A stretch of 64,000 nt of DNA from CAIMZW01 sp037133095 (lineage in GTDB: Bacteria > Actinomycetota > Actinomycetes > Nanopelagicales > Nanopelagicaceae): positions 40,942-104,941 of the forward strand of contig JBAXOT010000003.1 of NCBI GenBank assembly GCA_037133095.1. Direction: 5' to 3'. The translations under genes and the position numbers were made by a program. Of this stretch, positions 25,485 through 32,835 are shown one piece after another (position 1 is the stretch's first letter; each line of letters begins with the position of its first letter). The notes under the pieces were generated by a model. The model was not told where the DNA came from. It saw only the letters and a list, made by a program, of their open reading frames with translations, and ran no database searches.

Positions 25485-26002
25485 GACTTTCGATACGCCC
25501 ACAATCCAAAGAGTAAAGCGATAACTATCAGGATCGTCGAGCCAGCATAAGTTCCCAATTGGGAATTGGAAGTGTGGGAATGGTTTTCCGTCGCGGTCGC
25601 GTTAGGGCTCGGGGTAGCACCCGAGCCTTTTCCGTAGGTAAAAGTAAATTCACCATCGACTATATGACCATCTTGGGCAGCCACCCGATAATTGACAAGA
25701 ACTATTCCCGGAACAGTATTGGGCGCTAATTTTTCGACAACAGTGTTGCCCGACACGATTGCGGTGCCGGTACTTACCTCTCCCCCTTGTGAATTGGAGA
25801 CCGTGACAAAGTTGATTGCAGATTTTCCTAAAGTTTGAAGTGGTTCGGCAAAAGTTAGTGTCACTTGAGAAGGCCAGCTTTGAACCAGAGATTTATTTGC
25901 TGGAGTACTTGAACTCAAGGTCGTATGTGCGTTCGCATTCACCGGGAATAGAGATGAGAACGCCAGAAGCGTACAAACTGCCAAAACCCTTATGAGGCGC
26001 AT
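25481..26002 (-). CDS. CopC-domain copper-binding protein with C-terminal anchor
   Basis: A 173-residue exported protein: signal peptide (LAVCTLLAFSSLFPVNANA) with cleavage expected before HTTLSSSTPANKSL, so that His becomes the N-terminal copper ligand as in CopC/YobA proteins. The Ig-like CopC domain follows (VTLTFAEPLQ, NYRVAAQDGHIVDGEFTFTYG, whose DGH supplies further ligands). A Ser/Thr/Ala linker then leads to a C-terminal helix (STILIVIALLFGLWAY) ending in basic residues. It probably binds Cu(II) at the outer face. No CopD gene is adjacent. Convergent with the MFS gene. Confidence 0.9.
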   Translation of the reverse strand: MRLIRVLAVCTLLAFSSLFPVNANAHTTLSSSTPANKSLVQSWPSQVTLTFAEPLQTLGKSAINFVTVSNSQGGEVSTGTAIVSGNTVVEKLAPNTVPGIVLVNYRVAAQDGHIVDGEFTFTYGKGSGATPSPNATATENHSHTSNSQLGTYAGSTILIVIALLFGLWAYRKS

Positions 26003-26114
26003 AGTTGAAGTAAAGCAGCATCTGCGAAGCGCTGTCTAACGCGATAAACCTCGATTTGCTAAGGTTCGCCACAGCGTCAAGCCGCGCTCTCTGCGCCTTC
26101 GGAAAGGTAAAACC

Positions 26115-26963
26115 ATGAAAAGACGTTTAGCCCTCGTATTATCTATTGCGACCTTGATCGGTGCGGTAGCCACGAGCGAGCCAGCATCGGCAAAATTCAG
26201 CGCTGCTGCCACATCATGCAAAGCCGGTGCTCTTGCCACGTTGAAAACTGGCGTGATTACTGTCGGAACTGATGATCCTGCCTATGGCCCTTGGTTCAAC
26301 AACAACAATCCTGCAAATGGCAAAGGATTCGAATCGGCAATTGCTTATGCCGTGGCAAAACAACTTGGCTATCCTGCCGCAAAGGTGAAGTGGGTAAAGG
26401 CCTCTTTCAATACTGTTATTCAACCTGGCAAGAAGCCCTTCGATTTCGACATCAACGAAGTTTCCATCACTGCCGACCGCAAGAAGGCAGTTGACTTCTC
26501 CAGCGGCTATTACGACGTAGCGCAAGCGTTAATCACTACTTCTACTTCCAAGATTGCAAAAGCAAAAACCCTTGCCGACCTAAAGAGCGCGAAAATCGGT
26601 GCTGAGGTAGGGACCACTTCTTATGCGACGATTATTGGGACAATTAAGCCTAAATCAGCCCCAGCAGTATTTGACAACAATGATGTCGCCAAGCAATCCC
26701 TCATTAACGGCCAGATCGACGGGCTCGTAGTAGATCTTCCTACAGCTTTTTACATTACTGCCGCCGAATTAAAGAACGGTTTGATTGTTGGTCAGTTCGC
26801 TGCAAAGGCTGGGTCGGAACAATTCGGCTTGGTCCTCAGCAAGGGCAGCCCACTTACATCATGCGTTACTGGTGCCGTGGATGCCCTGCGGGCAAATGGC
26901 AGCCTAAAGACGATTGCGGCTAAGTGGTTGTCGACAACCGCGGGAGCACCAGTTCTGAAGTAA
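26115..26963 (+). CDS. Amino acid ABC transporter substrate-binding protein (family 3)
   Basis: An exported solute-binding protein of 282 residues: Sec signal peptide (RRLALVLSIATLIGAVATSEPASA) without a lipobox, then an SBP_bac_3 fold (GVITVGTDDPAYGPWFNN, GKGFESAIAYAVAKQLGY, FDFDINEVSITADRKKAVDFSSGYYDVAQALI, LIVGQF). The YDVAQAL region and the ADRKKAVDFS loop match polar amino acid binders. It begins a three-gene importer operon with a permease and an ATPase. GGAAAGG precedes the ATG. The particular amino acid cannot be assigned. Confidence 0.92.
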   Translation: MKRRLALVLSIATLIGAVATSEPASAKFSAAATSCKAGALATLKTGVITVGTDDPAYGPWFNNNNPANGKGFESAIAYAVAKQLGYPAAKVKWVKASFNTVIQPGKKPFDFDINEVSITADRKKAVDFSSGYYDVAQALITTSTSKIAKAKTLADLKSAKIGAEVGTTSYATIIGTIKPKSAPAVFDNNDVAKQSLINGQIDGLVVDLPTAFYITAAELKNGLIVGQFAAKAGSEQFGLVLSKGSPLTSCVTGAVDALRANGSLKTIAAKWLSTTAGAPVLK

Positions 26964-26995
26964 CCTAAGCCGTTATTTCTCATGGCGGAGGCTCG

Positions 26996-27844
26996 ATGAC
27001 ATATGAACCATCTACGTTGCGATTGCAACGCGAGACGGCTCGTCGTCGGGCTTCTCGTCGTTCCAGCTTGATTGCTCTGGCGAGCACCCTCGTATTTGGC
27101 CTTATTTTGGTGGCGGTAATAGCCGGCGCACCAGGCTTTGATCGAGTGAAGAGTTCTTTCTTCAGCGGCCATTACGCCTGGAAGGCGTTGCCGCAAGTTC
27201 TCTCCGGCCTTTGGCTTAATTTGCGAGTGATGTTCATCGCCGAGGTGTTTGTTCTCATCTTCGGGCTTCTCATTGCCATCACTCGAACTTCGCGCAACCC
27301 ACTCCTCTATCCACTGCGTCTGCTCGCAGCAGGATATACGGACATATTTCGCGGGCTGCCATTGCTTCTTGTACTTCTCCTCGTAGGACTCGGAATTCCT
27401 GGATTACAACTTAGTTGGCTTCCCAATTCGGCGGTATTACTCGGCACCGTCTCGTTGATTCTCACCTACTCCGCGTACGTCGCAGAGGTGATCCGTGCGG
27501 GAATTGAGGCCGTGAATCCAGCGCAAAGAATGGCAGGAAGAGCGCTCGGTCTCACTCAATCACAGACCCAAAGGTTCGTGATACTCCCCCAAGCGATTCG
27601 CAAAGTCACGCCACCATTATTGAACGATTTAGTATCACTGCAAAAAGACTCGGGACTTATTTCAGTACTTGGGGCTATTGACGCTATTCGGGCTGCGGGG
27701 ATTGAAACCGCACAATCATTTAACTTCACCCCGTATTTGGTTGCTGGTGCGCTCTTCGTCGCATTGACCATCCCACTCACGCGTTTTACTGACTGGTTGA
27801 CTCGCAAACAAGACCGAGCTCGGCAACACCAAGGACAGTGGTAG
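26996..27844 (+). CDS. Amino acid ABC transporter permease
   Basis: A 282-residue inner-membrane permease of the HisM/GlnP type: basic cytoplasmic N-terminus (RLQRETARRRASRRSS), about five transmembrane helices, and the ATPase-contact EAA loop (GRALGLTQSQTQRFVILPQAIRKVTPPLLND, about residues 180-210). GGCGGAGG lies just before the ATG. Only one permease gene is present, so the transporter is presumably a homodimer of this subunit. It sits 32 bp after the binding protein and 2 bp before the ATPase. Confidence 0.92.
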   Translation: MTYEPSTLRLQRETARRRASRRSSLIALASTLVFGLILVAVIAGAPGFDRVKSSFFSGHYAWKALPQVLSGLWLNLRVMFIAEVFVLIFGLLIAITRTSRNPLLYPLRLLAAGYTDIFRGLPLLLVLLLVGLGIPGLQLSWLPNSAVLLGTVSLILTYSAYVAEVIRAGIEAVNPAQRMAGRALGLTQSQTQRFVILPQAIRKVTPPLLNDLVSLQKDSGLISVLGAIDAIRAAGIETAQSFNFTPYLVAGALFVALTIPLTRFTDWLTRKQDRARQHQGQW

Positions 27845-27846
27845 TC

Positions 27847-28596
27847 ATGCCAACCCCAATTCTGGAAATATCCAATCTGCGAAAAAGTTATGGGCAAGAC
27901 GTTGTTCTATCCGACATTTCGTTGCAGCTCCAAGAGCACGAAGTGAAAGTACTCATAGGCGCCAGCGGTTCTGGCAAAAGTACGTTACTGCGCTGCGTCA
28001 ATCTTCTGGAAGCAGTTGATGATGGGCAAATCTTTCTCGACGGCGTCGACATATCGGAAGTAGGAACAGATGCCGATAAAGTGCGTTCTCAGATTGGCTC
28101 GGTATTCCAAGCCTTCAATCTCTTTCCCCACCTCACTGTTTTACAGAACATCACGCTCGCCCCGAGAAAAGTTCATGGCAAGAGCCGAGAAGAAGCAGAG
28201 AGCGAAGCCCTTTCCTTGCTCGACCGATTTAGTTTAAAAGATAAAGCCCATCAGTATCCGGATTTACTCAGTGGCGGACAGCAACAAAGAGTCGCCATTC
28301 TTCGGGCGGTCATTAATCGACCAAAAGTTCTCTTGCTTGATGAAGTCACCAGTGCGTTGGATCCCATCCTAATCTCCGAAGTCTTGACTTTGATTGCGGA
28401 ATTGAAGGATCAAGGGATGACGATGATGATCGCAACCCACGAAATGGGTTTTGCCCATCGCGTCGCGGATGAACTGCTCTTTCTGCACAATGGAGAAATT
28501 TGCGAAGCCGGCTCGCCAGAAACTCTTCTTTCGCACCCAGAAACCCCACAGTTAAATGAATTTTTAACATCACTGCGCGGGGCTGGGCGGCTATAA
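27847..28596 (+). CDS. Amino acid ABC transporter ATP-binding protein
   Basis: A 249-residue ABC ATPase of the polar amino acid type: Walker A GASGSGKST, Q-loop region VFQAFNLFPHLTVLQN, signature LSGGQQQRVAILRAV (Ile where Ala is usual), Walker B VLLLDEVTSALDP (Val in place of Pro after Glu) and the switch His in ATHEMGFAH. ATG 27847 was chosen because AAGGAC lies about ten bases upstream; the in-frame GTG at 27838 overlaps the permease stop. It powers uptake through the permease encoded just upstream. Confidence 0.93.
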   Translation: MPTPILEISNLRKSYGQDVVLSDISLQLQEHEVKVLIGASGSGKSTLLRCVNLLEAVDDGQIFLDGVDISEVGTDADKVRSQIGSVFQAFNLFPHLTVLQNITLAPRKVHGKSREEAESEALSLLDRFSLKDKAHQYPDLLSGGQQQRVAILRAVINRPKVLLLDEVTSALDPILISEVLTLIAELKDQGMTMMIATHEMGFAHRVADELLFLHNGEICEAGSPETLLSHPETPQLNEFLTSLRGAGRL

Positions 28597-28637
28597 GTAT
28601 TTTGAGGTGGCGGGTAGAGAGCGGCTCGGGTATCTTT

Positions 28638-28654
28638 CTGCAAAGCGTTTGCAA
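28638..28654. promoter_or_regulatory. Nur-type (nickel) operator before the NiCoT permease
   Basis: CTGCAA-N5-TTGCAA matches the TTGCAA-N5-TTGCAA box described for the streptomycete nickel-responsive Fur-family repressor Nur at 11 of 12 positions. It follows a TATCTT hexamer (28631-28636) and lies 33 bp before the start codon of a nickel/cobalt permease, where bound repressor would block transcription. Confidence 0.7.
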
Positions 28655-28686
28655 CAAGTCAAAACAATCCTTAGGGGCGTCAGCCA

Positions 28687-29874
28687 ATGAACAAAGCAAC
28701 ACAGGCATTCCCATCAAAAGCGATGAGCGCCGGACTTACTCGCGATGAGCGCAGGCGCCTCGGCGCCATGTTTGCCGTGATCTTCTTTCTGCTCATCGGA
28801 GGCACGCTGCTGATGTGGGCTGCCACCTCGGGGCACTACAAACTCTCTGACGGCACCATGTTTGGCTGGGGTACTGGATTTCTCGCCCTGACCTTGGGAA
28901 TGCGCCATGCATTCGATGCCGATCATATTTCGGCTATCGACAACACGACGAGAAAGTTGATGAGTGAGGGTCAGCGCCCTATGGGGGTTGGTTTCTTCTT
29001 CTCGCTCGGTCACTCCTCCGTCGTCACAGCACTCGCGATTATTTTGAATTTTGGAATTAAATCTTTAGGCGTACAAGTAAAAAACGAAAAATCTTCTCTG
29101 CATCACTACACCAGTTTGATCGGCACATCGATCAGTGGCACCTTCCTAATGTTGATCGCTCTGCTGAACTTGGTTGTCCTGATCTCTGTAGTGAAGGTCT
29201 TCAAGAAAATGCGGAACGGGCAATATGACGAAACGGAACTTGAAAAACATCTCAACTCACGCGGCTTTATGATGCGATTCTTCGGCCCCATCGCGCGCCG
29301 CATCGACAGCAGTTGGAAGATGTATCCACTTGGAATTCTCTTTGGCCTGGGTTTCGACACCGCCACAGAAGTCGCGCTTCTCGTTTTAGCAGGCTCCTCC
29401 GTCGTTGCCGGACTTCCCTGGTGGGCGATTCTCAGTTTGCCGATGCTCTTTGCTGGTGGCATGAGTTTGCTCGACACCATTGATGGCTCCTTTATGAACT
29501 TTGCATATGGGTGGGCATTTTCCCGACCGGTTCGAAAGGTGTACTACAACATTGTCATTACCGGACTCTCGGTTTTAGTTGCGATTTTTATTGGTGGACT
29601 CGAAGTCGCACAAGTTATCGCCGGGCAATTGAATTTAACAGGCGGATTTTGGAACTACGCCCATAATTTCAATATCAATCGAGCCGGTTTTTTAATCGTA
29701 GCCATGTTCGTCGCTGTTTGGGTAGTCGCCCTAACCATCTGGCGCTTTGGGAATATCGAACAGCGATGGCACGACCGAGCTCATGCGTCTCAACTGGCTC
29801 GTGGTGAAAACACTGATCACGTCGCAGCCGGAATCGAACTTGGCGCAATCAGCGAGGGTTTCAAAATTGACTAA
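28687..29874 (+). CDS. HoxN/NixA-family nickel/cobalt permease (NiCoT)
   Basis: A 395-residue membrane protein with about eight transmembrane helices. The NiCoT signature is RHAFDADHISAIDNTTRK (about residues 71-88, HxxxxDH motif in helix 2), supported by FFFSLGHSSVV, LGFDTATEVALLVLA and the LPMLFAGGMSLLDTIDGSFMN segment. These carriers import Ni2+ (or Co2+) with high affinity for nickel enzymes such as urease, NiSOD or hydrogenase; none is in the window. AGGGGC lies before the ATG. A Nur-like operator at 28638-28654 makes nickel the likely metal. Confidence 0.93.
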   Translation: MNKATQAFPSKAMSAGLTRDERRRLGAMFAVIFFLLIGGTLLMWAATSGHYKLSDGTMFGWGTGFLALTLGMRHAFDADHISAIDNTTRKLMSEGQRPMGVGFFFSLGHSSVVTALAIILNFGIKSLGVQVKNEKSSLHHYTSLIGTSISGTFLMLIALLNLVVLISVVKVFKKMRNGQYDETELEKHLNSRGFMMRFFGPIARRIDSSWKMYPLGILFGLGFDTATEVALLVLAGSSVVAGLPWWAILSLPMLFAGGMSLLDTIDGSFMNFAYGWAFSRPVRKVYYNIVITGLSVLVAIFIGGLEVAQVIAGQLNLTGGFWNYAHNFNINRAGFLIVAMFVAVWVVALTIWRFGNIEQRWHDRAHASQLARGENTDHVAAGIELGAISEGFKID

Positions 29875-30705
29875 CTAGTCAATAAAGAAGTCCATAAGAA
29901 ATTCGGTCGTTCCAGGGACAACGGAGTATTTCTCGAGGTCGGTAATTCCTTCCTCGGCCAAGATTTCATCATCGATGAAAAAATTACCAGTACATTCCGA
30001 ACTCGTTCGATTCAGAATGATGTAGGCGCTATCCGCAAGAATTTCAGGTGTCCGACAGTAATCAGTGTCAACGCCCGGGATCATGGCCAACGCCGCAGTA
30101 TCAATAGCCGTCCGTGGCCAAAGCGCATTAACCGCAATACCATCGCGTCGAAATTCTTCCGACATACCCAACACACACATGCTCATTCCATACTTTGCCA
30201 TCGTGTAAGCCACGTGTGGTTTGAACCATTGTGCTTTCATCGACAATGGTGGTGAAAGCGTCAAAATATGTGGATTGCGGCCGGCCGCTGCGCTCTTGCG
30301 CAAATGTGGAATCACAGCCTGGGAGGTTAAGAAAGTTCCTCGAACATTCACATCGAACATCAAATCAAATCTTTTCGCGGGAGTCTTCTCAGTTGGGGTC
30401 AGATTAATTGCACTGGCATTATTAATCAGAATGTCGATGCCACCGAAACGTTGCACCGTCTCATCGATAGCTTTCGCGATCTGATCTTCGTCGCGAATAT
30501 CGCAAGCAATCGCCAATGCTTTTCCGCCAGCCGCTTCAATCTCAGCGGCTGCGGTGTAAATCGTGCCTGGCAAAGTTGGATGAGGCTCGGTGGTTTTAGC
30601 GGCAATCGCGATATTTGCGCCATCAGCGGCGGCACGTAGGGCGATCGCCAGACCTATTCCTCTGGAGCCACCAGTAATGAAAATAGTTTTGCCTGCAAGG
30701 GACAT
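29875..30705 (-). CDS. Short-chain dehydrogenase, HSDL2-type
   Basis: A 276-residue SDR: TGGSRGIGLAIALRAAADGANI cofactor motif, NNASAI, LSPPLSM (catalytic Ser), and YTMAKYGMSM (Tyr/Lys). The KTTEPHPTLPGTIYTAAAEIE stretch and the C-terminal GNFFIDDEILAEEGITDLEKY tail are typical of the hydroxysteroid dehydrogenase-like protein 2 subfamily, thought to act in lipid metabolism. It starts 7 bp after the enoyl-CoA hydratase stop with TTAGGAG as ribosome-binding site, so the two form an operon for acyl or steroid-like substrates. Confidence 0.88.
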   Translation of the reverse strand: MSLAGKTIFITGGSRGIGLAIALRAAADGANIAIAAKTTEPHPTLPGTIYTAAAEIEAAGGKALAIACDIRDEDQIAKAIDETVQRFGGIDILINNASAINLTPTEKTPAKRFDLMFDVNVRGTFLTSQAVIPHLRKSAAAGRNPHILTLSPPLSMKAQWFKPHVAYTMAKYGMSMCVLGMSEEFRRDGIAVNALWPRTAIDTAALAMIPGVDTDYCRTPEILADSAYIILNRTSSECTGNFFIDDEILAEEGITDLEKYSVVPGTTEFLMDFFID

Positions 30706-30712
30706 GAGACTC

Positions 30713-31459
30713 CTAACCTAGAGACTTCTTGGCAAGAAAATTCATAAAGGCGTGTTTTGCCTCTTCGGATTCCAGAGCAAGTCGGAAAAGTTCAGATTCG
30801 GCTTCAATCACCATCGCGACCGCCTGATGGTGTCCGCTCTTGAGCAAAGCCTTGGAGTTAATGACTGAAGTGGGAGGCTGATCACCAATCCTCGTAGCAA
30901 AATCCATTGCCATATCCAGTGGGTCGTCCGTTATGGCGTTGATCAATCCCATTTCCAACGCCTCGCCAGCACCAAAATTACGGCCAGTAAGAAAAATCTC
31001 TGACGCCTTGGCGTGACCGACCAAACGGGGGAAGAGCAAACTCGACCCACCCTCTGGAACCAGCCCAAGGGTGACAAATGGCATGGAAAAGAGCGCATTA
31101 GGGGCAGCAAATACCAAATCGCAGTGCAGCAACATCGTCGTTCCGATGCCCACCGCATTGCCCGCCACGGCCGCGATAAGCGGTTTTGGGAACTCGTGCA
31201 GCGCCATCAAGAAGTCGAAAACTGGAGATTCCGGACCAGTGGGAGGGGTGTTAAGAAAATCGAAAATATCATTCCCGGCAGTAAAGGCCTGGTCGTTTCC
31301 AGCGATAATAACCGTTCGGATGGCAAAGTCTGCCGCCGCATTCTTCAAGGAACCTGCCAACACCTCATACATCTGAGGTGTCAGAGCGTTCTTTTTGGCC
31401 GGGCGATTCAACGTCAAGAGAAGGGTGGAACCTGTAACGGAAGTCAGAATGTCGCTCAC
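30713..31459 (-). CDS. Enoyl-CoA hydratase/isomerase family protein
   Basis: A 248-residue crotonase-fold protein. The CoA-binding and oxyanion-hole segments are visible: VIIAGNDQAFTAGNDIFDFL (first oxyanion loop), PLIAAVAGNAVGIGTTMLLHCDLVFA (second) and FVTLGLVPEGGSSLLFPRLVG, where Glu is a candidate catalytic residue. Substrate specificity is open. The start is GTG 31459: TAGACT (31471-31466, minus strand) lies six bases upstream, so the mRNA is probably leaderless. It heads an operon with the downstream SDR. Confidence 0.9.
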   Translation of the reverse strand: MSDILTSVTGSTLLLTLNRPAKKNALTPQMYEVLAGSLKNAAADFAIRTVIIAGNDQAFTAGNDIFDFLNTPPTGPESPVFDFLMALHEFPKPLIAAVAGNAVGIGTTMLLHCDLVFAAPNALFSMPFVTLGLVPEGGSSLLFPRLVGHAKASEIFLTGRNFGAGEALEMGLINAITDDPLDMAMDFATRIGDQPPTSVINSKALLKSGHHQAVAMVIEAESELFRLALESEEAKHAFMNFLAKKSLG

Positions 31460-31489
31460 CTCACCAGTCTAAGGGGTGAGTTTGGGGTT

Positions 31490-31530
31490 GGGGCTAGCCC
31501 CTATACACGGCATAATGAGGGCTAGCACCC
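31490..31530. promoter_or_regulatory. Paired GGGCTAGC sites and promoter of the LuxR gene
   Basis: GGGGCTAGCCCC (31490-31501) is a perfect 12-bp palindrome; GGGCTAGCACCC (31519-31530) repeats its core 29 bp later. Between them is CATAAT (31511-31516) with TTGGGG (31488-31493) 17 bp upstream, a credible promoter for the regulator at 31570. The palindrome overlaps the -35. Related GGGCTAGCACTT (32074-32086 region) lies before the membrane protein gene. Confidence 0.5.
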
Positions 31531-31569
31531 AGAAAAGCGGTTGCGTTTAACGAGAAAACGGAGAGCCTC

Positions 31570-31884
31570 GTGGACATTCGGATCTTGACCCGCGAACTAA
31601 CGCCGTTCGAGCACTTGGTCGCAGAACACATGTGTGAAGGACTTTCAAACGGGGCGATCGCTCGAGAAACTGCCCATACCGAAAAAGTTATTGAAAATAC
31701 GATCTCGCGAATCGCCCGAGCATTTGGAATTAAGTCCGATGGCGATACCAACGTGCGAGTACTTCTCGCGCTGGCTTATCGAAGCCAATTTGGCGATCGA
31801 GCTTTTGATAGTTTAGGAATCGCTTGCAGTCATCTTGAGGTTGGCCCGGATGGAAAGAGTTATTGCAATCGCCACGTCGATTGA
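31570..31884 (+). CDS. Small LuxR-type helix-turn-helix protein
   Basis: A 104-residue protein consisting of little more than a LuxR C-terminal domain: LTPFEHLVAEHMCEGLSNGAIARETAHTEKVIENTISRIARAFGI (about residues 8-52), with VRVLLALAYRSQFG completing the last helix. There is no receiver or autoinducer domain, so activity must be set by amount or by a partner. A Cys/His-containing tail (ACSHLE and SYCNRHVD) could bind metal. The start is GTG with GGAGAG just upstream. Its last five codons and stop lie in the first unit of the 32-bp repeat array. Confidence 0.8.
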   Translation: MDIRILTRELTPFEHLVAEHMCEGLSNGAIARETAHTEKVIENTISRIARAFGIKSDGDTNVRVLLALAYRSQFGDRAFDSLGIACSHLEVGPDGKSYCNRHVD

Positions 31885-31990
31885 GAATGAGTAAGGGCAA
31901 TCGCCACGTCGATTGAGAATGAGTAAGGGCAATCGCCACGTCGATTGAAAATGAGTAAGGGCAATCGCCGCGTCGATTGAGAAATAGTTA
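31865..31990. repeat. Four-unit 32-bp tandem palindrome array
   Basis: Units start at 31865, 31897, 31929 and 31961, head to tail without spacers; the last is partial. Each contains CAATCG-N6-CGATTG, a perfect 6-bp inverted repeat. Arms are identical in all four units while changes fall in the loop (unit 4, CCGCGT for CCACGT) or outside (unit 3). The 32-bp period is close to three helical turns, so sites face one side. Unit 1 includes the LuxR stop codon. Nothing else fills 31991-32180 except the promoter region of the next gene. Confidence 0.9.
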
Positions 31991-32042
31991 GTGAATTACC
32001 TTACTTATTTTGTGTTGTGCGCATCACTCTGTGACCTGCGTC

Positions 32043-32086
32043 TAAGTGCTAACACCTTTAGTTTTTGGTCAAAGGGCTAGCACTTA
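32043..32086. promoter_or_regulatory. Inverted TAAGTGCTA/TAGCACTTA pair before membrane protein gene
   Basis: TAAGTGCTA (32043-32051) and TAGCACTTA (32078-32086) are exact reverse complements 26 bp apart. The right copy, GGGCTAGCACTT, shares its core with the sites before the LuxR gene. The halves resemble CIRCE half-sites but point the opposite way round and are too far apart for CIRCE. Confidence 0.45.
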
Positions 32087-32130
32087 CCGCACTCTTCGTT
32101 TTCGCAACTTTTACTTGGAATACTTCACTC

Positions 32131-32157
32131 GAAGTTGAACAACACCGTGTTGACTTC
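32131..32157 (+). other. Leader hairpin before the membrane protein gene
   Basis: CAACAC-C-GTGTTG (32140-32152) is a perfect inverted repeat, extended by GAAGT/ACTTC after a 4-nt bulge. It ends about 12 bp before the ribosome-binding site and could act on transcription or translation. Confidence 0.35.
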
Positions 32158-32180
32158 AGGAATGATTCGGAGAGAAAAAA

Positions 32181-32762
32181 ATGAAACGTAGAACTTTTGA
32201 TGGACTGGCAAGTTTGATCGGATTGATGCTCGCAGTGGTATTGCTTATCGCAGCTGGTCTTCTCAACTGGGGTGCATCGTTTGCAAACGACACTCTAAAG
32301 AGCCAACTTTCTTCACAGAACATCACTATTCCAGCTCAAACTGGCAACCCTAAGCAAAGTGCAGACGTCACCAAATTCTTCGCAGACAACGGCGGAAAGA
32401 TTATGACGACTGGCACTCAGGCACAGATGTATGCCGACCACTTTATTGCCTTCCATCTTTCAGGAATGCCTACCTACGAAGAGGTATCAACATCAGCCCG
32501 CTCTGCTGCTTCAGCACTTGCAATGGATCCAACGAATGTCGATTTACAAAAGAAAGCTGCATCGGCAAACACTCTCGTTGACACAGTCTTTAAGGGAACC
32601 ATGCTTCGAGGAACTTTGCTTACTGCTTACGCTTTTGGATTCATGGGCAGCATTGCAGGTATCGCGGCAGTAGCAACCGGTGTTGGTGGGTTGCTCTTCT
32701 TGCTCCTTGCACTGTTGGGTTATCTACACCTTCGCCGCACAGACGAACACGCGGCGATATAG
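32181..32762 (+). CDS. Two- to three-helix membrane protein of unknown function
   Basis: A 193-residue protein with an N-terminal helix (LASLIGLMLAVVLLIAAGLL, about residues 9-28), an exterior domain of about 105 residues rich in Ala, Ser, Thr and Gln, and one or two C-terminal helices (about 140-180, GFMGSIAGIAAVATGVGGLLFLLLALLGYL). Proteins of this layout occur in actinobacteria but I know no function. A GGAGAGA ribosome-binding site precedes the ATG. The neighbouring LuxR gene shares a sequence motif in its promoter, suggesting joint control. It ends at a strong terminator. Confidence 0.75.
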   Translation: MKRRTFDGLASLIGLMLAVVLLIAAGLLNWGASFANDTLKSQLSSQNITIPAQTGNPKQSADVTKFFADNGGKIMTTGTQAQMYADHFIAFHLSGMPTYEEVSTSARSAASALAMDPTNVDLQKKAASANTLVDTVFKGTMLRGTLLTAYAFGFMGSIAGIAAVATGVGGLLFLLLALLGYLHLRRTDEHAAI

Positions 32763-32783
32763 CCCTCATCTCTCCGTGAGGGA

Positions 32784-32813
32784 AGGCCCCCTGAAGAAAT
32801 TCAGGGGGCCTTT
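32784..32813 (+). terminator. Strong intrinsic terminator
   Basis: A perfect 13-bp stem, arms 32784-32796 and 32801-32813, closed by a GAAA tetraloop and followed by TTAT. It ends the membrane protein transcript and lies before the convergent ino1 gene. Confidence 0.92.
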
Positions 32814-32835
32814 ATCATGCACTCTTACTAATTAA

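Noticed and set aside
28597..28686. Riboswitch (cobalamin or NiCo type) before the nickel permease
   Set aside because: The 90-bp leader is too short and lacks conserved riboswitch boxes; a Nur-type operator explains the palindrome.
31865..31990. Possible CRISPR array
   Set aside because: Units abut with no unique spacers and no cas genes lie nearby; it is a simple tandem repeat.
32043..32086. CIRCE heat-shock element
   Set aside because: The half-sites point in the opposite order and are 26 bp apart instead of 9; no chaperone gene follows.
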